DNA of 29,812 nucleotides from Gemmatimonadaceae bacterium (GCA_014379705.1 JACMLI010000410.1:1-29812); one strand, 5' to 3'. Counted from the stretch's first letter, positions 1 through 7,825 are shown. Numbers and translations are program-made. The notes: generated from the letters alone by a model not told the origin.

Positions 1-402
1 CTCGACCTCGGCACGTTGCCGCTTCGACATGATCTCGTGCGCTTCGCCGACCTGCTGGCGACGATCCTCCCGGGCGTGACCGCTGAAGCCGAGTCGCGCG
101 GCGTGGTCGTTCATGCGACGATCGCGCCGGCCATTCCGACGTTTCTCGGTGACCGGGAACGCTTGCAGGAGGCGGTGACGTTGCTGCTCCGGAACGCGGT
201 GTCCCACGCTCCGACCGGCACTTCACTCGACCTGCTCGTCGAGCATACGGCGGGCGAACTCCGACTGAAGTTGCCGCGAGTCGATGCCGATCCGCGAACG
301 CCCGACGGCGCGCTCGCCGATCGCATCATTCGCGCGAGCGGCGGACGTCTGGTCACCACGTCAGGGCGCATCGCCCTGCACCTCCCCTTGCGCCGCCCCT
401 GA
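1..402 (+). CDS. Histidine kinase, C-terminal part (left-truncated)
   Basis: The reading frame is open from base 1 to a TGA at 400-402, so only the last 133 residues of a longer protein are present. The segment resembles the ATP-binding (HATPase_c) end of a sensor histidine kinase: a stretch ending GDRERLQEAVTLLLRNAVSHA matches the N box, with Asn in place, and IIRASGGRL near the end matches the usual final G-box strand. The middle is atypical. The DxGxG G1 motif is not recognisable (DADPRTPDG stands there) and the ATP lid is very short, so the domain may bind nucleotide poorly or may be diverging. The dimerisation/His domain and any sensor domain lie outside the window. No partner regulator follows it here. 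Family assignment is moderately sure; activity is uncertain. Confidence 0.65.
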   Translation, partial: LDLGTLPLRHDLVRFADLLATILPGVTAEAESRGVVVHATIAPAIPTFLGDRERLQEAVTLLLRNAVSHAPTGTSLDLLVEHTAGELRLKLPRVDADPRTPDGALADRIIRASGGRLVTTSGRIALHLPLRRP

Positions 403-736
403 CGCCAGCCACGGAGGGGGGGGAATTCTGCTTCCGGGCCCACGTGCGCCTTCCGAGGAGTGGGCCACGCCCTCTATCACCTGCCCCGCGGCCGTCTTAT
501 CAGCATCTCGCGCGCACAAATAGGCGACTGCATTCTCAGACGTTGAACGCAGGGATCGTGCAACGCAGCAAGGACTTGCCGCACTTCTTGCTGCTCGTCC
601 GCTCCCGTCTTATGCTGCACGCCACGTGCGGAACATGCCGCCGCACGTCAGTTTCTGCCGTCTTATCTAGTCCTACCTGAGGCACGTTAGGCCTCAGAGC
701 GCAGAGCTGCGCGTATCGTTCAACCGAAAGGAAGCA
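403..736. other. Intergenic region with hairpins and a repeated CGTCTTAT word
   Basis: No convincing gene is seen in these 334 bases. The stretch holds three copies of CGTCTTAT (493-500, 606-613, 659-666), a hairpin GCAGCAAG/CTTGCTGC (565-572 with 587-594), a hairpin ACGTGCGG/CCGCACGT (624-631 with 641-648) and a perfect 7-bp stem CTGAGGC/GCCTCAG (677-683 with 691-697) whose loop includes the start of GTTAGGC (686-692), an integron-type core-site word. It may be the boundary of the cassette carrying the RidA-family gene, but I could not find a matching RYYYAAC partner for that core site. Confidence 0.5.
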
Positions 737-1117
737 ATGGCTCGCCAGATCGTCTTCACGCCAAAGGCTGCAGAGCCACCGCCAGCGTATAGCCAGGCGG
801 TCAAAGCGGCCGGGTTGGTGTTCGTCTCAGGCACCGCTCCAACGGATCCCGCGACCAATGCGATCACAGGCACAACGATTCAAGAGCAAACCAGGCAGTG
901 CCTCACTAACATCCAAGCCATCCTTGAGGCAGCTGGCAGTTCGCTAGACAAGATCGTCAGCGCTACCGTCGTGCTCGCAGATGAGGACGACTTCGCGGGC
1001 ATGAATGAGGAGTGGCTAAGGTGGTTCCCTTCCAACCCGCCGGCCCGCCAAGGCGCCAGGTTGCCAGCGCGCATTCCCGGCTTGAAGGTCTCCATTGCTG
1101 CCATTGCTGAGGCCTAA
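737..1117 (+). CDS. RidA/YjgF family protein
   Basis: This 126-residue protein has the length and layout of the RidA (YjgF/YER057c/UK114) family, small trimeric proteins of which the best known hydrolyse reactive enamine/imine intermediates of amino-acid metabolism in the cytoplasm. Visible family features are the N-terminal PPAYSQAVKAAGLVFVSG segment, the central EQTRQCLTNIQAILEAAG helix, the VVLADEDDFAGMNEEW stretch and the C-terminal PARQGARLPARIPG with the conserved Pro-Ala-Arg. The ATG at 737 is preceded by AAAGGA at good spacing. The stop codon TAA (1115-1117) sits inside the first core of an attC-like site (1112-1118), as is usual for integron cassette genes. The exact substrate cannot be told; several RidA subfamilies lack imine deaminase activity. 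Confidence 0.9.
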   Translation: MARQIVFTPKAAEPPPAYSQAVKAAGLVFVSGTAPTDPATNAITGTTIQEQTRQCLTNIQAILEAAGSSLDKIVSATVVLADEDDFAGMNEEWLRWFPSNPPARQGARLPARIPGLKVSIAAIAEA

Positions 1118-1180
1118 CCCATCGTTCCACCCGACGGCCTACAGCGGGCTTCCGTCCGCGGGTGAACTCAAACGTTATCT
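1112..1180 (+). other. attC-type integron recombination site
   Basis: A 69-bp imperfect palindrome begins with GCCTAAC (1112-1118, fits RYYYAAC) and ends with GTTATCT (1174-1180, a GTT core but not a full GTTRRRY match). Inside, GTTCCACC (1124-1131) pairs with GGTGAAC (1161-1167) leaving one extrahelical C, and GACGG (1133-1137) pairs with CCGTC (1152-1156). Spacers of 5 and 6 nt separate the core boxes from the inner stem. This order of R'', spacer, L'' with extra base, loop, L', spacer, R' is that of an attC site. It lies directly at the end of the RidA-family gene. Confidence 0.7.
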
Positions 1181-1216
1181 AGCAGCCCATCTCGACCCCC
1201 CAGGATTGCCGCGTTG

Positions 1217-1810
1217 ATGGCTGGTCTCATCGTCCTTGGTCGGCACGGACCCTCCTCGTGTATTGTCGGCGGGCGGCACACGCGTGATGGCGTCATGCAG
1301 TCACGAGTCGATTATGACGTCGCCGGCGTTCGCTCGAGCAGCCGCCCGCCGGAAGAACTCCGCCGCTTGGCAACCGTTGCCGACGCGATCGTCTCGAGCG
1401 ATCTGCGGCGTGCCGTCGAGGCGGCGGGATGCCTCGCGGGCGAGCGTCCCGTCACCTCTTGCTCGCTACTCCGAGAGATTCCGCTCGACATTCCGCGAGT
1501 GCAGGGTCGACTCCCGATCGGCCTCTGGGAGGTCCTGATTCATCTCAAGTGGGCGTATGACATTGCCCGGGGGCAAGATCTCGCACTCGCAGAACAACTC
1601 CGCGTTCAGGCCGCCGCGGATTGGCTTGTGGCGCAGGCCGCCGACTCGAACACTCTCGGCGTCACCCATGGCGTGATGCGGCGGGCGCTCTCACGGCAAC
1701 TCACAACACTCGGGTGGCGCCGCCAGCGTGTGCTCGGCGGCCATCGCCCCTGGAGTGCCTGGTTCTTCGAGGCGGCTGAAACGCGCGTGTCGCCGGCGCC
1801 GCCGCGCTGA
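1217..1810 (+). CDS. Histidine phosphatase superfamily protein
   Basis: The product (about 197 residues) is a small member of the histidine phosphatase (phosphoglycerate-mutase-like) superfamily. The N-terminal LGRHG carries the catalytic His (residue 10) next to its Arg; SSDLRRAVEAAG supplies the second conserved Arg; LREIPL offers the Glu that usually acts as proton donor; and VTHGVMRR near residue 151 holds the second catalytic His. Substrate cannot be told from the sequence. ATG at 1217 is chosen; TTG at 1214 is an in-frame alternative, and no strong ribosome site is seen for either. The gene follows the attC site at 1112-1180 by only 36 bases, so it may be another cassette gene, though no clear attC was found after its stop. 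Confidence 0.82.
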   Translation: MAGLIVLGRHGPSSCIVGGRHTRDGVMQSRVDYDVAGVRSSSRPPEELRRLATVADAIVSSDLRRAVEAAGCLAGERPVTSCSLLREIPLDIPRVQGRLPIGLWEVLIHLKWAYDIARGQDLALAEQLRVQAAADWLVAQAADSNTLGVTHGVMRRALSRQLTTLGWRRQRVLGGHRPWSAWFFEAAETRVSPAPPR

Positions 1811-1814
1811 GCAA

Positions 1815-1857
1815 CCGGGGACATAGGTCACAACGTATTCCGGCAACATGGGTCACA
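1815..1857. mobile_element. Probable insertion-sequence end remnant (IS481-like)
   Basis: Two imperfect direct copies of an 18-bp unit, CCGGGGACATAGGTCACA (1815-1832) and CCGGCAACATGGGTCACA (1840-1857), agree at 15 of 18 positions with a 25-bp offset. From memory, tandem GACATAGGTCAC-type words are common at the ends of IS481-family elements in soil bacteria. No transposase is present nearby, so this would be a solo end. The family assignment is recollection and not tested. Confidence 0.35.
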
Positions 1858-1940
1858 CTCATCCACGGGTGAGGGTGTCCGTCCGCTCGTTGATTTGAGC
1901 GAGGAGCACGTGAGAGAAGTACACAGACCAGATACGACGC

Positions 1941-2008
1941 TTGACGCCCGGCGCGGGAAGGTGTAGACATTCTTCACCTTTGCTGTAGAGCGCCTACACC
2001 TTTCGCGC
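1941..2008 (+). promoter_or_regulatory. Promoter and PadR-type operator upstream of padR-ADOP
   Basis: An inverted repeat with arms GCGCGGGAAGGTGTAG (1951-1966) and CTACACCTTTCGCGC (1994-2008) lies just before the PadR gene; the AAGGTGTAG/CTACACCTT cores are perfect. A possible sigma-70 promoter, TTGACG (1941-1946) and TAGACA (1964-1969) 17 bp apart, overlaps the left arm, so a bound regulator would cover the promoter. PadR proteins commonly repress their own operon through such repeats; that this one does is inferred. Confidence 0.6.
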
Positions 2009-2016
2009 GGTGGCCC

Positions 2017-2373
2017 ATGCCCGGCGGACAGTCACGCATCGAACTGCTCCAGGGGACGCTCGACTTCATCGTCCTCCAGACACTCCGGTGGGGGCCGCAG
2101 CACGGCTTCGGGCTCGCGCAGATGATCCGGGCACATTCGAACGACACGCTGCAGGTGGACACGGGATCGCTCTATCCAGCGCTCCATCGCCTCGAGCGCG
2201 CCAGGTTGATCGACGCCAAGTGGGATCGATCCGGGAAAGGGCAACGCGTGCGCGTCTACCGGCTCACCGCGGGCGGCCGCAAGCGACTCGTCGCCGAGCG
2301 CACGAAGTGGGAACGGATGACGCAGGCGATCGCCGGCATCCTCAACCCGCCCATCGCCGAGGGTGAGTCATGA
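2017..2373 (+). CDS. PadR family transcriptional regulator
   Basis: The 118-residue protein is a PadR-type winged-helix repressor. The N-terminal LLQGTLDFIVLQTLRWGPQH, the helix ending GFGLAQMIRAHS, and the wing region DTGSLYPALHRLERARLID followed by a basic RVRVYRLTAGGRKRL are characteristic, and the whole resembles the short PadR subfamily typical of Acidobacteria and gemmatimonads. It has the usual C-terminal helix for dimerisation (WERMTQAIAGIL). Its stop overlaps the start of the ADOP permease gene by four bases (ATGA at 2370-2373), so the two are almost certainly cotranscribed and translationally coupled. An inverted repeat upstream is a likely operator. The effector is unknown. Confidence 0.92.
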   Translation: MPGGQSRIELLQGTLDFIVLQTLRWGPQHGFGLAQMIRAHSNDTLQVDTGSLYPALHRLERARLIDAKWDRSGKGQRVRVYRLTAGGRKRLVAERTKWERMTQAIAGILNPPIAEGES

Positions 2374-4976
2374 GGTGGCCATGGCGACGCAACACGCGTG
2401 ACGCGGAGCTGGCCGAGGAACTTCAGTCACACCTCGCGATGGCGACGGAACAGCGCATACTTCGCGGGGAGACGCCAGGGCAGGCGCGCGCCAATGCGCT
2501 TCGCGAATTCGGCAACGCGACCCATGTCGCCGAGGTGACGCGCGAGATGTGGGGAGGCGCGTGGTGGGACGCGTTCGCCCGCGATGCTCGCTATGCGGCG
2601 CGTGGCCTGCGTCGGTCGCCGGCATTTACCGTGATCGCCGTCGCGACCTTTGCGCTCGGCATCGGCACGAACACCGCGATGTTCACTGTCGTGAACGGGG
2701 CGCTGCTCAAGCCGCTGCCATTCGAAGAACCGGACCGGCTCGTCGTCCTGTCGCACCTGCGCGCGGAGCTTTCGCGCAGCGGCGGGTCGGCGTTGAGTGA
2801 TCACACGTTCGCTGAATTGCGCGCGTCGCCACCGCATGCGTTCGCGTCGCTCGCCACGTTCACACCGAGCCAGATGACGATCACCGGCTCCGGTGATCCG
2901 GAGCGACTCACCACGGCGCGGGCCTCGGCAAACTTCACGAGCACCCTCGGCGTTTCGGCTGCGCTTGGGCGTACGTTTGCAGCGTCGGAGGAGAACTCCG
3001 GCAACGATCACGTCGTGCTGCTGAGCGATGCGTTGTGGCGGGCGCGCTTTGGTGGCGACGCAACGGTGCTCGGTACGTCGATGATGCTCGAAGGGGAGGC
3101 GTACACGGTGATCGGCGTGATGCCGCCGACCTTCGACCTGCCGCAGGGGGCGGCGCTGTGGACGCCACTGTCCACGCGTCCCGATCCGAACACCTTCGTC
3201 CTGCGCCCCGTCGTCGCGCGCCTGGCTCCGGGCATCACGCACGAGGCCGCTCGACGCGAACTGCAAGCGACGCTTGCCACGTTGCCATCAACGGCGGATG
3301 ACAAGCCGGGCACGCAGGTCACCGACGTCCGGCCGCTCGTCGACCTGCTGGTGGCCAGGGCGCGACCGTCGCTGTGGATCCTGAGTGGCGCCGTATCGTT
3401 CGTCCTGCTGATCGCGTGCGCCAATGTCGCCAACTTGCTCCTCATCCGCGCGTCGACGCGACGGCACGAGATCGGCGTACGGGCGGCGTTAGGCGCCGGA
3501 CGGGGGCGGATCGTCCGTCAGCTCGTGACGGAGAGTGTCCTCGTGTCCTTCCTCGGGGGTGCGGCCGGGCTCGTGCTGTCGGTGTGGGGGGTCGGGGTGC
3601 TGATCGCGACGGCGCCCGATGGCCGCATTCCGCGTGGCGAGGAGGTCACGGTGGACTGGGGCGTGTTCGCCGCGGCATGCGCTGTCTCGCTCGTCGCTGG
3701 CCTGGTCTGCGGACTAGTTCCGGCGCTCGCGACCACACGCCGCGACGTGCGCGAGACGCTCGCGACCAGTGGACGCGCGATCGTCGGCAGCCACGATCGG
3801 CTACGACGCGTGTTCGTCGTCGCCCAACTCGCGCTGGCGATCGTGTTGTGCACGGGTGCCGGATTGCTGCTCAAGAGTTTCACGCGCATGCGCGACGTCG
3901 ATCCCGGCTTTCGCCCGGGCGGGGTGGTGACGTTCGGGGTGAGCCTGCCGCGCGCCACGTTCCCAACGCCCGCGGACGTCCGTTCATTCGACGGGCAGGT
4001 GGTCGATCGCCTGCGGCGGGTCCCTGGCGTCGAGGCGGCGTCGATGGTGAACTGGATGCCGCTCGGCCGCGCGCTTGTTTCTGGCGACCTGCACATTGAT
4101 GGCGTCAGCGTGCCGAAGGGAGACCGCGTCGCCAAACTGGTGACTGCGCCCGGGTACTTCACCACAATGGGCATCCAGCTGTTCGCCGGGCGCGACTTCG
4201 ATGACCGGGACAACCCGTCGTCGCTGCCCGTGACGATCGTGACCCGGTCGGTCGCGCGCCAGTTCTGGCCTCCCGAGGGACTCGGCGCGATCGGTCATCG
4301 CCTGACGAGGGACGGTGAGGATGACTGGACCACCGTCGTTGGCATCGTCGACGATGTCGTGCAGCAGGGCGTGACGCAGGGCCGCAACGGCGCGCAGTAC
4401 TTTCCGCTGGCGCAGACGGAGACCATCGGGTTCATCAGCAACGTCACGTTCGCGGTGCGCACGACGCGAAGCGCACAGGATCTGTCGCCGTCCGTCCGCG
4501 CGATCCTCCACGACCTGAACCCGCTCGTGCCGGCGCGCAACATCCGCTCGATGGACGATGTGGTCGCCGCCTCGATCGCGGATTCGCGCTTCGAGAGCCG
4601 GCTGCTGGCACTCTTCGCGGCGCTCGCGTTGCTGCTTGCGGCCGTCGGGACGTACGGCGTGGTCGCCTTCGACGTTGCCGCCCGCACGCATGAGTTGGGG
4701 GTGCGGGTGGCCTTGGGCGCGGAATCGACCGACGTGGTCGGCGTCGTCATGCGACGGATGTTGTCGCTGGTGATGCCGGGATTGGCGCTGGGACTCTTCG
4801 GTGCCCTGGCTCTTACGCGGGTGCTTCAGGCGTCACTGTTCGAGGTCGGGCCGAACGATCCGGCGACGCTGGCGTCGGTCTCGGGGTTGCTCGTGCTGGT
4901 GGCGTTGATCGCGGGCCTGGCGCCGACGCGTCGGGCGATGCGGGTGGATCCGTTGACTGCGCTCAGGAGCGAGTGA
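2370..4976 (+). CDS. ADOP-type duplicated ABC transporter permease (MacB/FtsX-like)
   Basis: The 868-residue membrane protein has the layout of the acidobacterial duplicated orphan permease family: a short cytoplasmic N-terminal part rich in charged helices (about 1-65), then two MacB/FtsX-like units. Unit one has a first membrane helix at about 86-108, a periplasmic MacB_PCD-like domain and an FtsX core with helices from about 333 ending in HEIGVRAALGAGRGRI. Unit two repeats the plan from about 475 (VVAQLALAIVLCTGAGLLLKS) to a last FtsX core at about 745-865 with ELGVRVALGAES. The two GVR(A/V)ALGA motifs are the expected coupling-helix signatures. No ATPase is encoded beside it, as usual for this family. 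Related proteins are thought to act in efflux or lipoprotein/peptide extrusion; the cargo here is unknown. Its ATG overlaps the PadR stop. Confidence 0.93.
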   Translation: MRWPWRRNTRDAELAEELQSHLAMATEQRILRGETPGQARANALREFGNATHVAEVTREMWGGAWWDAFARDARYAARGLRRSPAFTVIAVATFALGIGTNTAMFTVVNGALLKPLPFEEPDRLVVLSHLRAELSRSGGSALSDHTFAELRASPPHAFASLATFTPSQMTITGSGDPERLTTARASANFTSTLGVSAALGRTFAASEENSGNDHVVLLSDALWRARFGGDATVLGTSMMLEGEAYTVIGVMPPTFDLPQGAALWTPLSTRPDPNTFVLRPVVARLAPGITHEAARRELQATLATLPSTADDKPGTQVTDVRPLVDLLVARARPSLWILSGAVSFVLLIACANVANLLLIRASTRRHEIGVRAALGAGRGRIVRQLVTESVLVSFLGGAAGLVLSVWGVGVLIATAPDGRIPRGEEVTVDWGVFAAACAVSLVAGLVCGLVPALATTRRDVRETLATSGRAIVGSHDRLRRVFVVAQLALAIVLCTGAGLLLKSFTRMRDVDPGFRPGGVVTFGVSLPRATFPTPADVRSFDGQVVDRLRRVPGVEAASMVNWMPLGRALVSGDLHIDGVSVPKGDRVAKLVTAPGYFTTMGIQLFAGRDFDDRDNPSSLPVTIVTRSVARQFWPPEGLGAIGHRLTRDGEDDWTTVVGIVDDVVQQGVTQGRNGAQYFPLAQTETIGFISNVTFAVRTTRSAQDLSPSVRAILHDLNPLVPARNIRSMDDVVAASIADSRFESRLLALFAALALLLAAVGTYGVVAFDVAARTHELGVRVALGAESTDVVGVVMRRMLSLVMPGLALGLFGALALTRVLQASLFEVGPNDPATLASVSGLLVLVALIAGLAPTRRAMRVDPLTALRSE

Positions 4977-5052
4977 CAACACCTCGGTGCGCTCTTCTGC
5001 CGGCAGGCCGCGTTTCCTTGGCACTAGCTCCTCACTGGCAGTAGGTTTGCGT

Positions 5053-5112
5053 ATGAGCGTCGAGGATCCCGCGCACACGATGTCGGCCGAACGCCTCGAG
5101 CTGAGCGCTTGA
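5053..5112 (+). CDS. Possible 19-codon leader ORF before the monooxygenase
   Basis: An ATG at 5053 opens a 19-residue frame whose TGA (5110-5112) overlaps the TTG start of the following monooxygenase gene (TTGA at 5109-5112). Such an overlap could couple translation, which would help a TTG start that lacks a good ribosome site. The ribosome site of the small ORF is itself weak (AGG about 9 nt upstream). It may be chance. Confidence 0.25.
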   Translation: MSVEDPAHTMSAERLELSA

Positions 5113-6125
5113 AGAAGATCGGCTTCCTGTCCTTCGGACATTGGATGTCGTCGCCGCACTCGGCGGTGAGATCGGCGCGCGACGTGCTGCAGCAGTCGAT
5201 CGAGCTCGCGGTCGCCGCGGAGGAGCTCGGAGCGGACGGCGCGTACTTCCGGGTGCACCACTTCGCCCGTCAGCTCGCATCGCCCTTTCCGCTGCTCGCC
5301 GCCGTCGGCGCTCGAACCACGCGCATCGAGATCGGCACGGGCGTCATCGACATGCGGTACGAGAATCCGTTCTCCATGGTCGAGAATGCGGGCGCGGCAG
5401 ACCTGATCAGCAACGGCCGACTGCAGCTCGGAATCAGCCGCGGCTCACCGGAGCAGGTGATCGAGGGGTGGCGTCACTTCGGGTACACGCCGCCGGAAGG
5501 CAAGAGCGACGCGGACCTGGGTCGTCGCCACGCGGAGGTCTTCCTCGACCTGTTGAAGGGAGAGGGTTTTGCGAAGCCCAATCCGCAGCCGATGTTCCCC
5601 AACCCACCTGGGTTGCTGCGGCTGGAGCCTCACTCACCTGGTTTGCGTGAGCGCATCTGGTGGGGCTCGGCGTCGAACGCGACGGCGGTCTGGGCCGCGC
5701 AGCACGGCATGAACCTGCAAAGCTCGACGCTCAAGGAAGACGAATCCGGCGAGCCGTTTCACGTGCAGCAGGCGCGCCAGATCCGTCTCTTCCGGAAGGC
5801 ATGGCAGGAGGCAGGGCATGCGCGCGAGCCGCGCGTGTCGGTCTCGCGTTCCATCTTCGCGCTGATGGACGATCGAGACCGCATGTACTTCGGCCAGGAC
5901 AGGAGCAGCGACCACATCGGCTTCATCGACAACATGCGGGCGGTGTTCGGCCGGTCGTACGCCGACGAGCCAGGTGTCCTCATCGAGGAGCTGCGACAGG
6001 ACGAGGCCATCGCGGAAGCCGATACGCTCCTCCTGACCGTGCCCAACACGCTGGGCGTCGACTACAACGCTCATGTCATCGAGTCGATCCTCCGTCACGT
6101 CGCACCCGCGCTCGGCTGGCGTTAG
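5109..6125 (+). CDS. Luciferase-like monooxygenase (LLM class, flavin-dependent)
   Basis: The 338-residue protein is a TIM-barrel flavin-dependent oxidoreductase of the bacterial luciferase-like family. Expected segments are present in order: an N-terminal KKIGFLSFGHW strand, AEELGADGAYFRVHHF, the IGTGVIDMRYENP strand, the flavin-loop GRLQLGISRGSPEQVI, IWWGSASNATAVWAAQHGMN and a C-terminal TLLLTVPNTLGVDYNAHV. Known members oxidise small organic substrates with FMNH2 and O2; some serve as F420-linked enzymes, and the substrate cannot be assigned. The start is placed at TTG 5109 because the conserved N terminus of this subgroup begins exactly there and no ATG or GTG is in frame at the right place. 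The gene stands alone, 132 bases after the permease, and ends in GTTAGGC, a word common in this genome. Confidence 0.88.
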   Translation: MKKIGFLSFGHWMSSPHSAVRSARDVLQQSIELAVAAEELGADGAYFRVHHFARQLASPFPLLAAVGARTTRIEIGTGVIDMRYENPFSMVENAGAADLISNGRLQLGISRGSPEQVIEGWRHFGYTPPEGKSDADLGRRHAEVFLDLLKGEGFAKPNPQPMFPNPPGLLRLEPHSPGLRERIWWGSASNATAVWAAQHGMNLQSSTLKEDESGEPFHVQQARQIRLFRKAWQEAGHAREPRVSVSRSIFALMDDRDRMYFGQDRSSDHIGFIDNMRAVFGRSYADEPGVLIEELRQDEAIAEADTLLLTVPNTLGVDYNAHVIESILRHVAPALGWR

Positions 6126-6164
6126 GCAGGCCGTGAGCCGTCAGCAGCACGTGATGTCGCCTGA

Positions 6165-6240
6165 GCGGATGCCGACATCACCGTGTTCGATCCGGAGACC
6201 ATCATCGACAAGGCGGCGTACGAGAACGCCACGCAGTACT
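6165..6240 (+). pseudogene. Remnant of an amidohydrolase (D-aminoacylase-like) C terminus
   Basis: In the space after the monooxygenase one frame reads ADADITVFDPETIIDKAAYEN, which closely resembles the strand near the C terminus of D-aminoacylase/dihydroorotase-type amidohydrolases (usual form ADIVVFDP..T..D.ATYE.P). It is cut on the left by a stop codon directly upstream (TGA at 6162-6164) and runs into unrelated sequence on the right. No metal-binding part of such an enzyme is present, so it is a fossil fragment. Confidence 0.55.
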
Positions 6241-6295
6241 GGTGCGCATCCGGGCCGGCCCGTGCGGCGCTCGCACTGACGCCGCGTGGTCGTTG

Positions 6296-7825
6296 TCAGC
6301 GCTGGGCGTTGCGAAGCCGGACCAGTCGCCCGTTCATGTAGTCCGTGAGGAAATACAGCGCGCCACCGGGACTCTGCACGACCTTTCGCACGCGTTGCCG
6401 GCGATCCACCAACAGTTCTTCGGCGGCAACCACGCGATGCCCGTTTACGGTCATCCGCCACAGACTGCCTCGCGACAGGCCCCCCACGAGAAACGAGTTC
6501 TGCCACGTCGGGAACTCGGAGCCCGTGTAGAACACCGGACCGGTTGGCGCGACGGTATGCGGCCATGACCACGCCGGATCAGTCAGTGGACCCTGCGCCG
6601 CTGGCGGGACAAACGCAGTGTCGCGATAGCGACCGGTCGTCCGGAGAGGCCACCCATAGTTGGCCCCCGGTTGCAACACGTTGAGCTCATCGCCCTGATG
6701 GGTCCCGTGCTCACTGAACCAGATCTCCCTGGTGACCGGATGCACCGCCAGCCCCTGGCTGGCGCGAATACCCAGCGCGAACAGACCGGGCACGCTTCCG
6801 GTACCGAACGTCGGATTGCCGGCAGGGATCGAGCCGTCGCGGTTGAAGCGATAGATCTTGCCTCGGCGATCACGGATATCCTGGGAGATCGGCAGTGCCG
6901 GCTCATCGGCTTCCGAGAACAACCGACCGCCCACCGTGAGGTAGAGCAGGCCATCGCTGCCGATCACCAGGCCGCCCCCGTAGTGCACACGGTCCGCCGA
7001 GTAGGGCTCGGCGGTGAAGAGGGGTCGGATATCGACCAGGGAGTCGCCGCGCAGGCGAGCGCGGATCAACTTCAGCGTGCGACCACGGCCATTGCTGGCC
7101 ACGTACGTCATGTACAAAAGGCGATTGCCGGAGAAGTCGGGGTCCAGCACGACGTCGAACCGTCCGGAATTGTCCCCCGGATGGAAGAAGGGCATGCTGT
7201 CGGCGAGGTCGGCCGGGAACCCGCGAATAGGGGTGCGCGTGCGGGTGTCGAGGTTCACGCGAAGCAGCGCACCTTCCTTCTCGGAAATGAGGGCTTCGGT
7301 CTCACTGAGGAACGCCATGCTCCAGGGTCGCCGCAAGCTGTCCAGCACGGTCTCTTCCACCGGCATGGCCGCACGGTTGGAGCCGACATCGGTGGGCGCA
7401 TCGGGGATCCGGTCCACCCGCGTCGAGACCTTGTCCACGATGAACCACCCCTCATCGGTCTTGAGGAGGTTGAAGTAGTCCACGAAGGTGCTCTGCCCGA
7501 TGTTGATGTGCGCGCGCGCACTGGCGATCGGCCCGACGATGTCGACCGACGCGACACGCGTAGTGAGCGTCGAATCCCGCGCGTGCGGGCGTTGGATCGC
7601 GAGGTATTGTTCCCGCGTCATGTCCACGAACTTGCCGTCCACGGACCGCTTGAGGTGGCAGGACGCATGCATCGCGCGTCCGAGGAGCACGGTGTCGCCG
7701 GTCGCCCACCCGTCGAAGTAGTGCTGGATAGTGCGGCGCACGGCGCTGTGGTCGTCGGCCGCTTGTGCAGGACTGGCCGAGGGCAGGGCCGCCATCAGCA
7801 GGGCGGCACGCAGGAACGAAGGCAT
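6296..7825 (-). CDS. Secreted NTF2-like / PQQ-type sugar dehydrogenase (GSDH) fusion
   Basis: The 509-residue protein starts with a signal peptide (FLRAALLMAALPSASPAQA, cleavage likely after residue 22). Residues about 24-140 form an NTF2/lumazine-binding-like domain (AVRRTIQHYFDGWATGDTVL, VDYFNLLKTDEGWFIVDKV). From about 155 to the end it is a glucose/sorbosone dehydrogenase beta-propeller (PF07995 type), with YGGGLVIGSDGLLYLTVG following a His in the place of the catalytic His motif and HGTHQGDELNVLQPGANYG matching the conserved late-blade motif. Members oxidise sugars in the periplasm with PQQ. Fusion to an NTF2-like domain is unusual. The start at 7825 fits the signal peptide but has no clear ribosome site and overlaps head-to-head with the start of the M56 gene. 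It is convergent with the monooxygenase. Confidence 0.85.
   Translation of the reverse strand: MPSFLRAALLMAALPSASPAQAADDHSAVRRTIQHYFDGWATGDTVLLGRAMHASCHLKRSVDGKFVDMTREQYLAIQRPHARDSTLTTRVASVDIVGPIASARAHINIGQSTFVDYFNLLKTDEGWFIVDKVSTRVDRIPDAPTDVGSNRAAMPVEETVLDSLRRPWSMAFLSETEALISEKEGALLRVNLDTRTRTPIRGFPADLADSMPFFHPGDNSGRFDVVLDPDFSGNRLLYMTYVASNGRGRTLKLIRARLRGDSLVDIRPLFTAEPYSADRVHYGGGLVIGSDGLLYLTVGGRLFSEADEPALPISQDIRDRRGKIYRFNRDGSIPAGNPTFGTGSVPGLFALGIRASQGLAVHPVTREIWFSEHGTHQGDELNVLQPGANYGWPLRTTGRYRDTAFVPPAAQGPLTDPAWSWPHTVAPTGPVFYTGSEFPTWQNSFLVGGLSRGSLWRMTVNGHRVVAAEELLVDRRQRVRKVVQSPGGALYFLTDYMNGRLVRLRNAQR

Noticed and set aside
3486..3494. GTTAGGC/GCCTAAC words inside or at the ends of genes (also near 6121, 24573, 25138 and 29435)
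   Set aside because: The word is frequent in this genome and these copies lack the paired boxes and bulges of an attC, so they are not counted as recombination sites.
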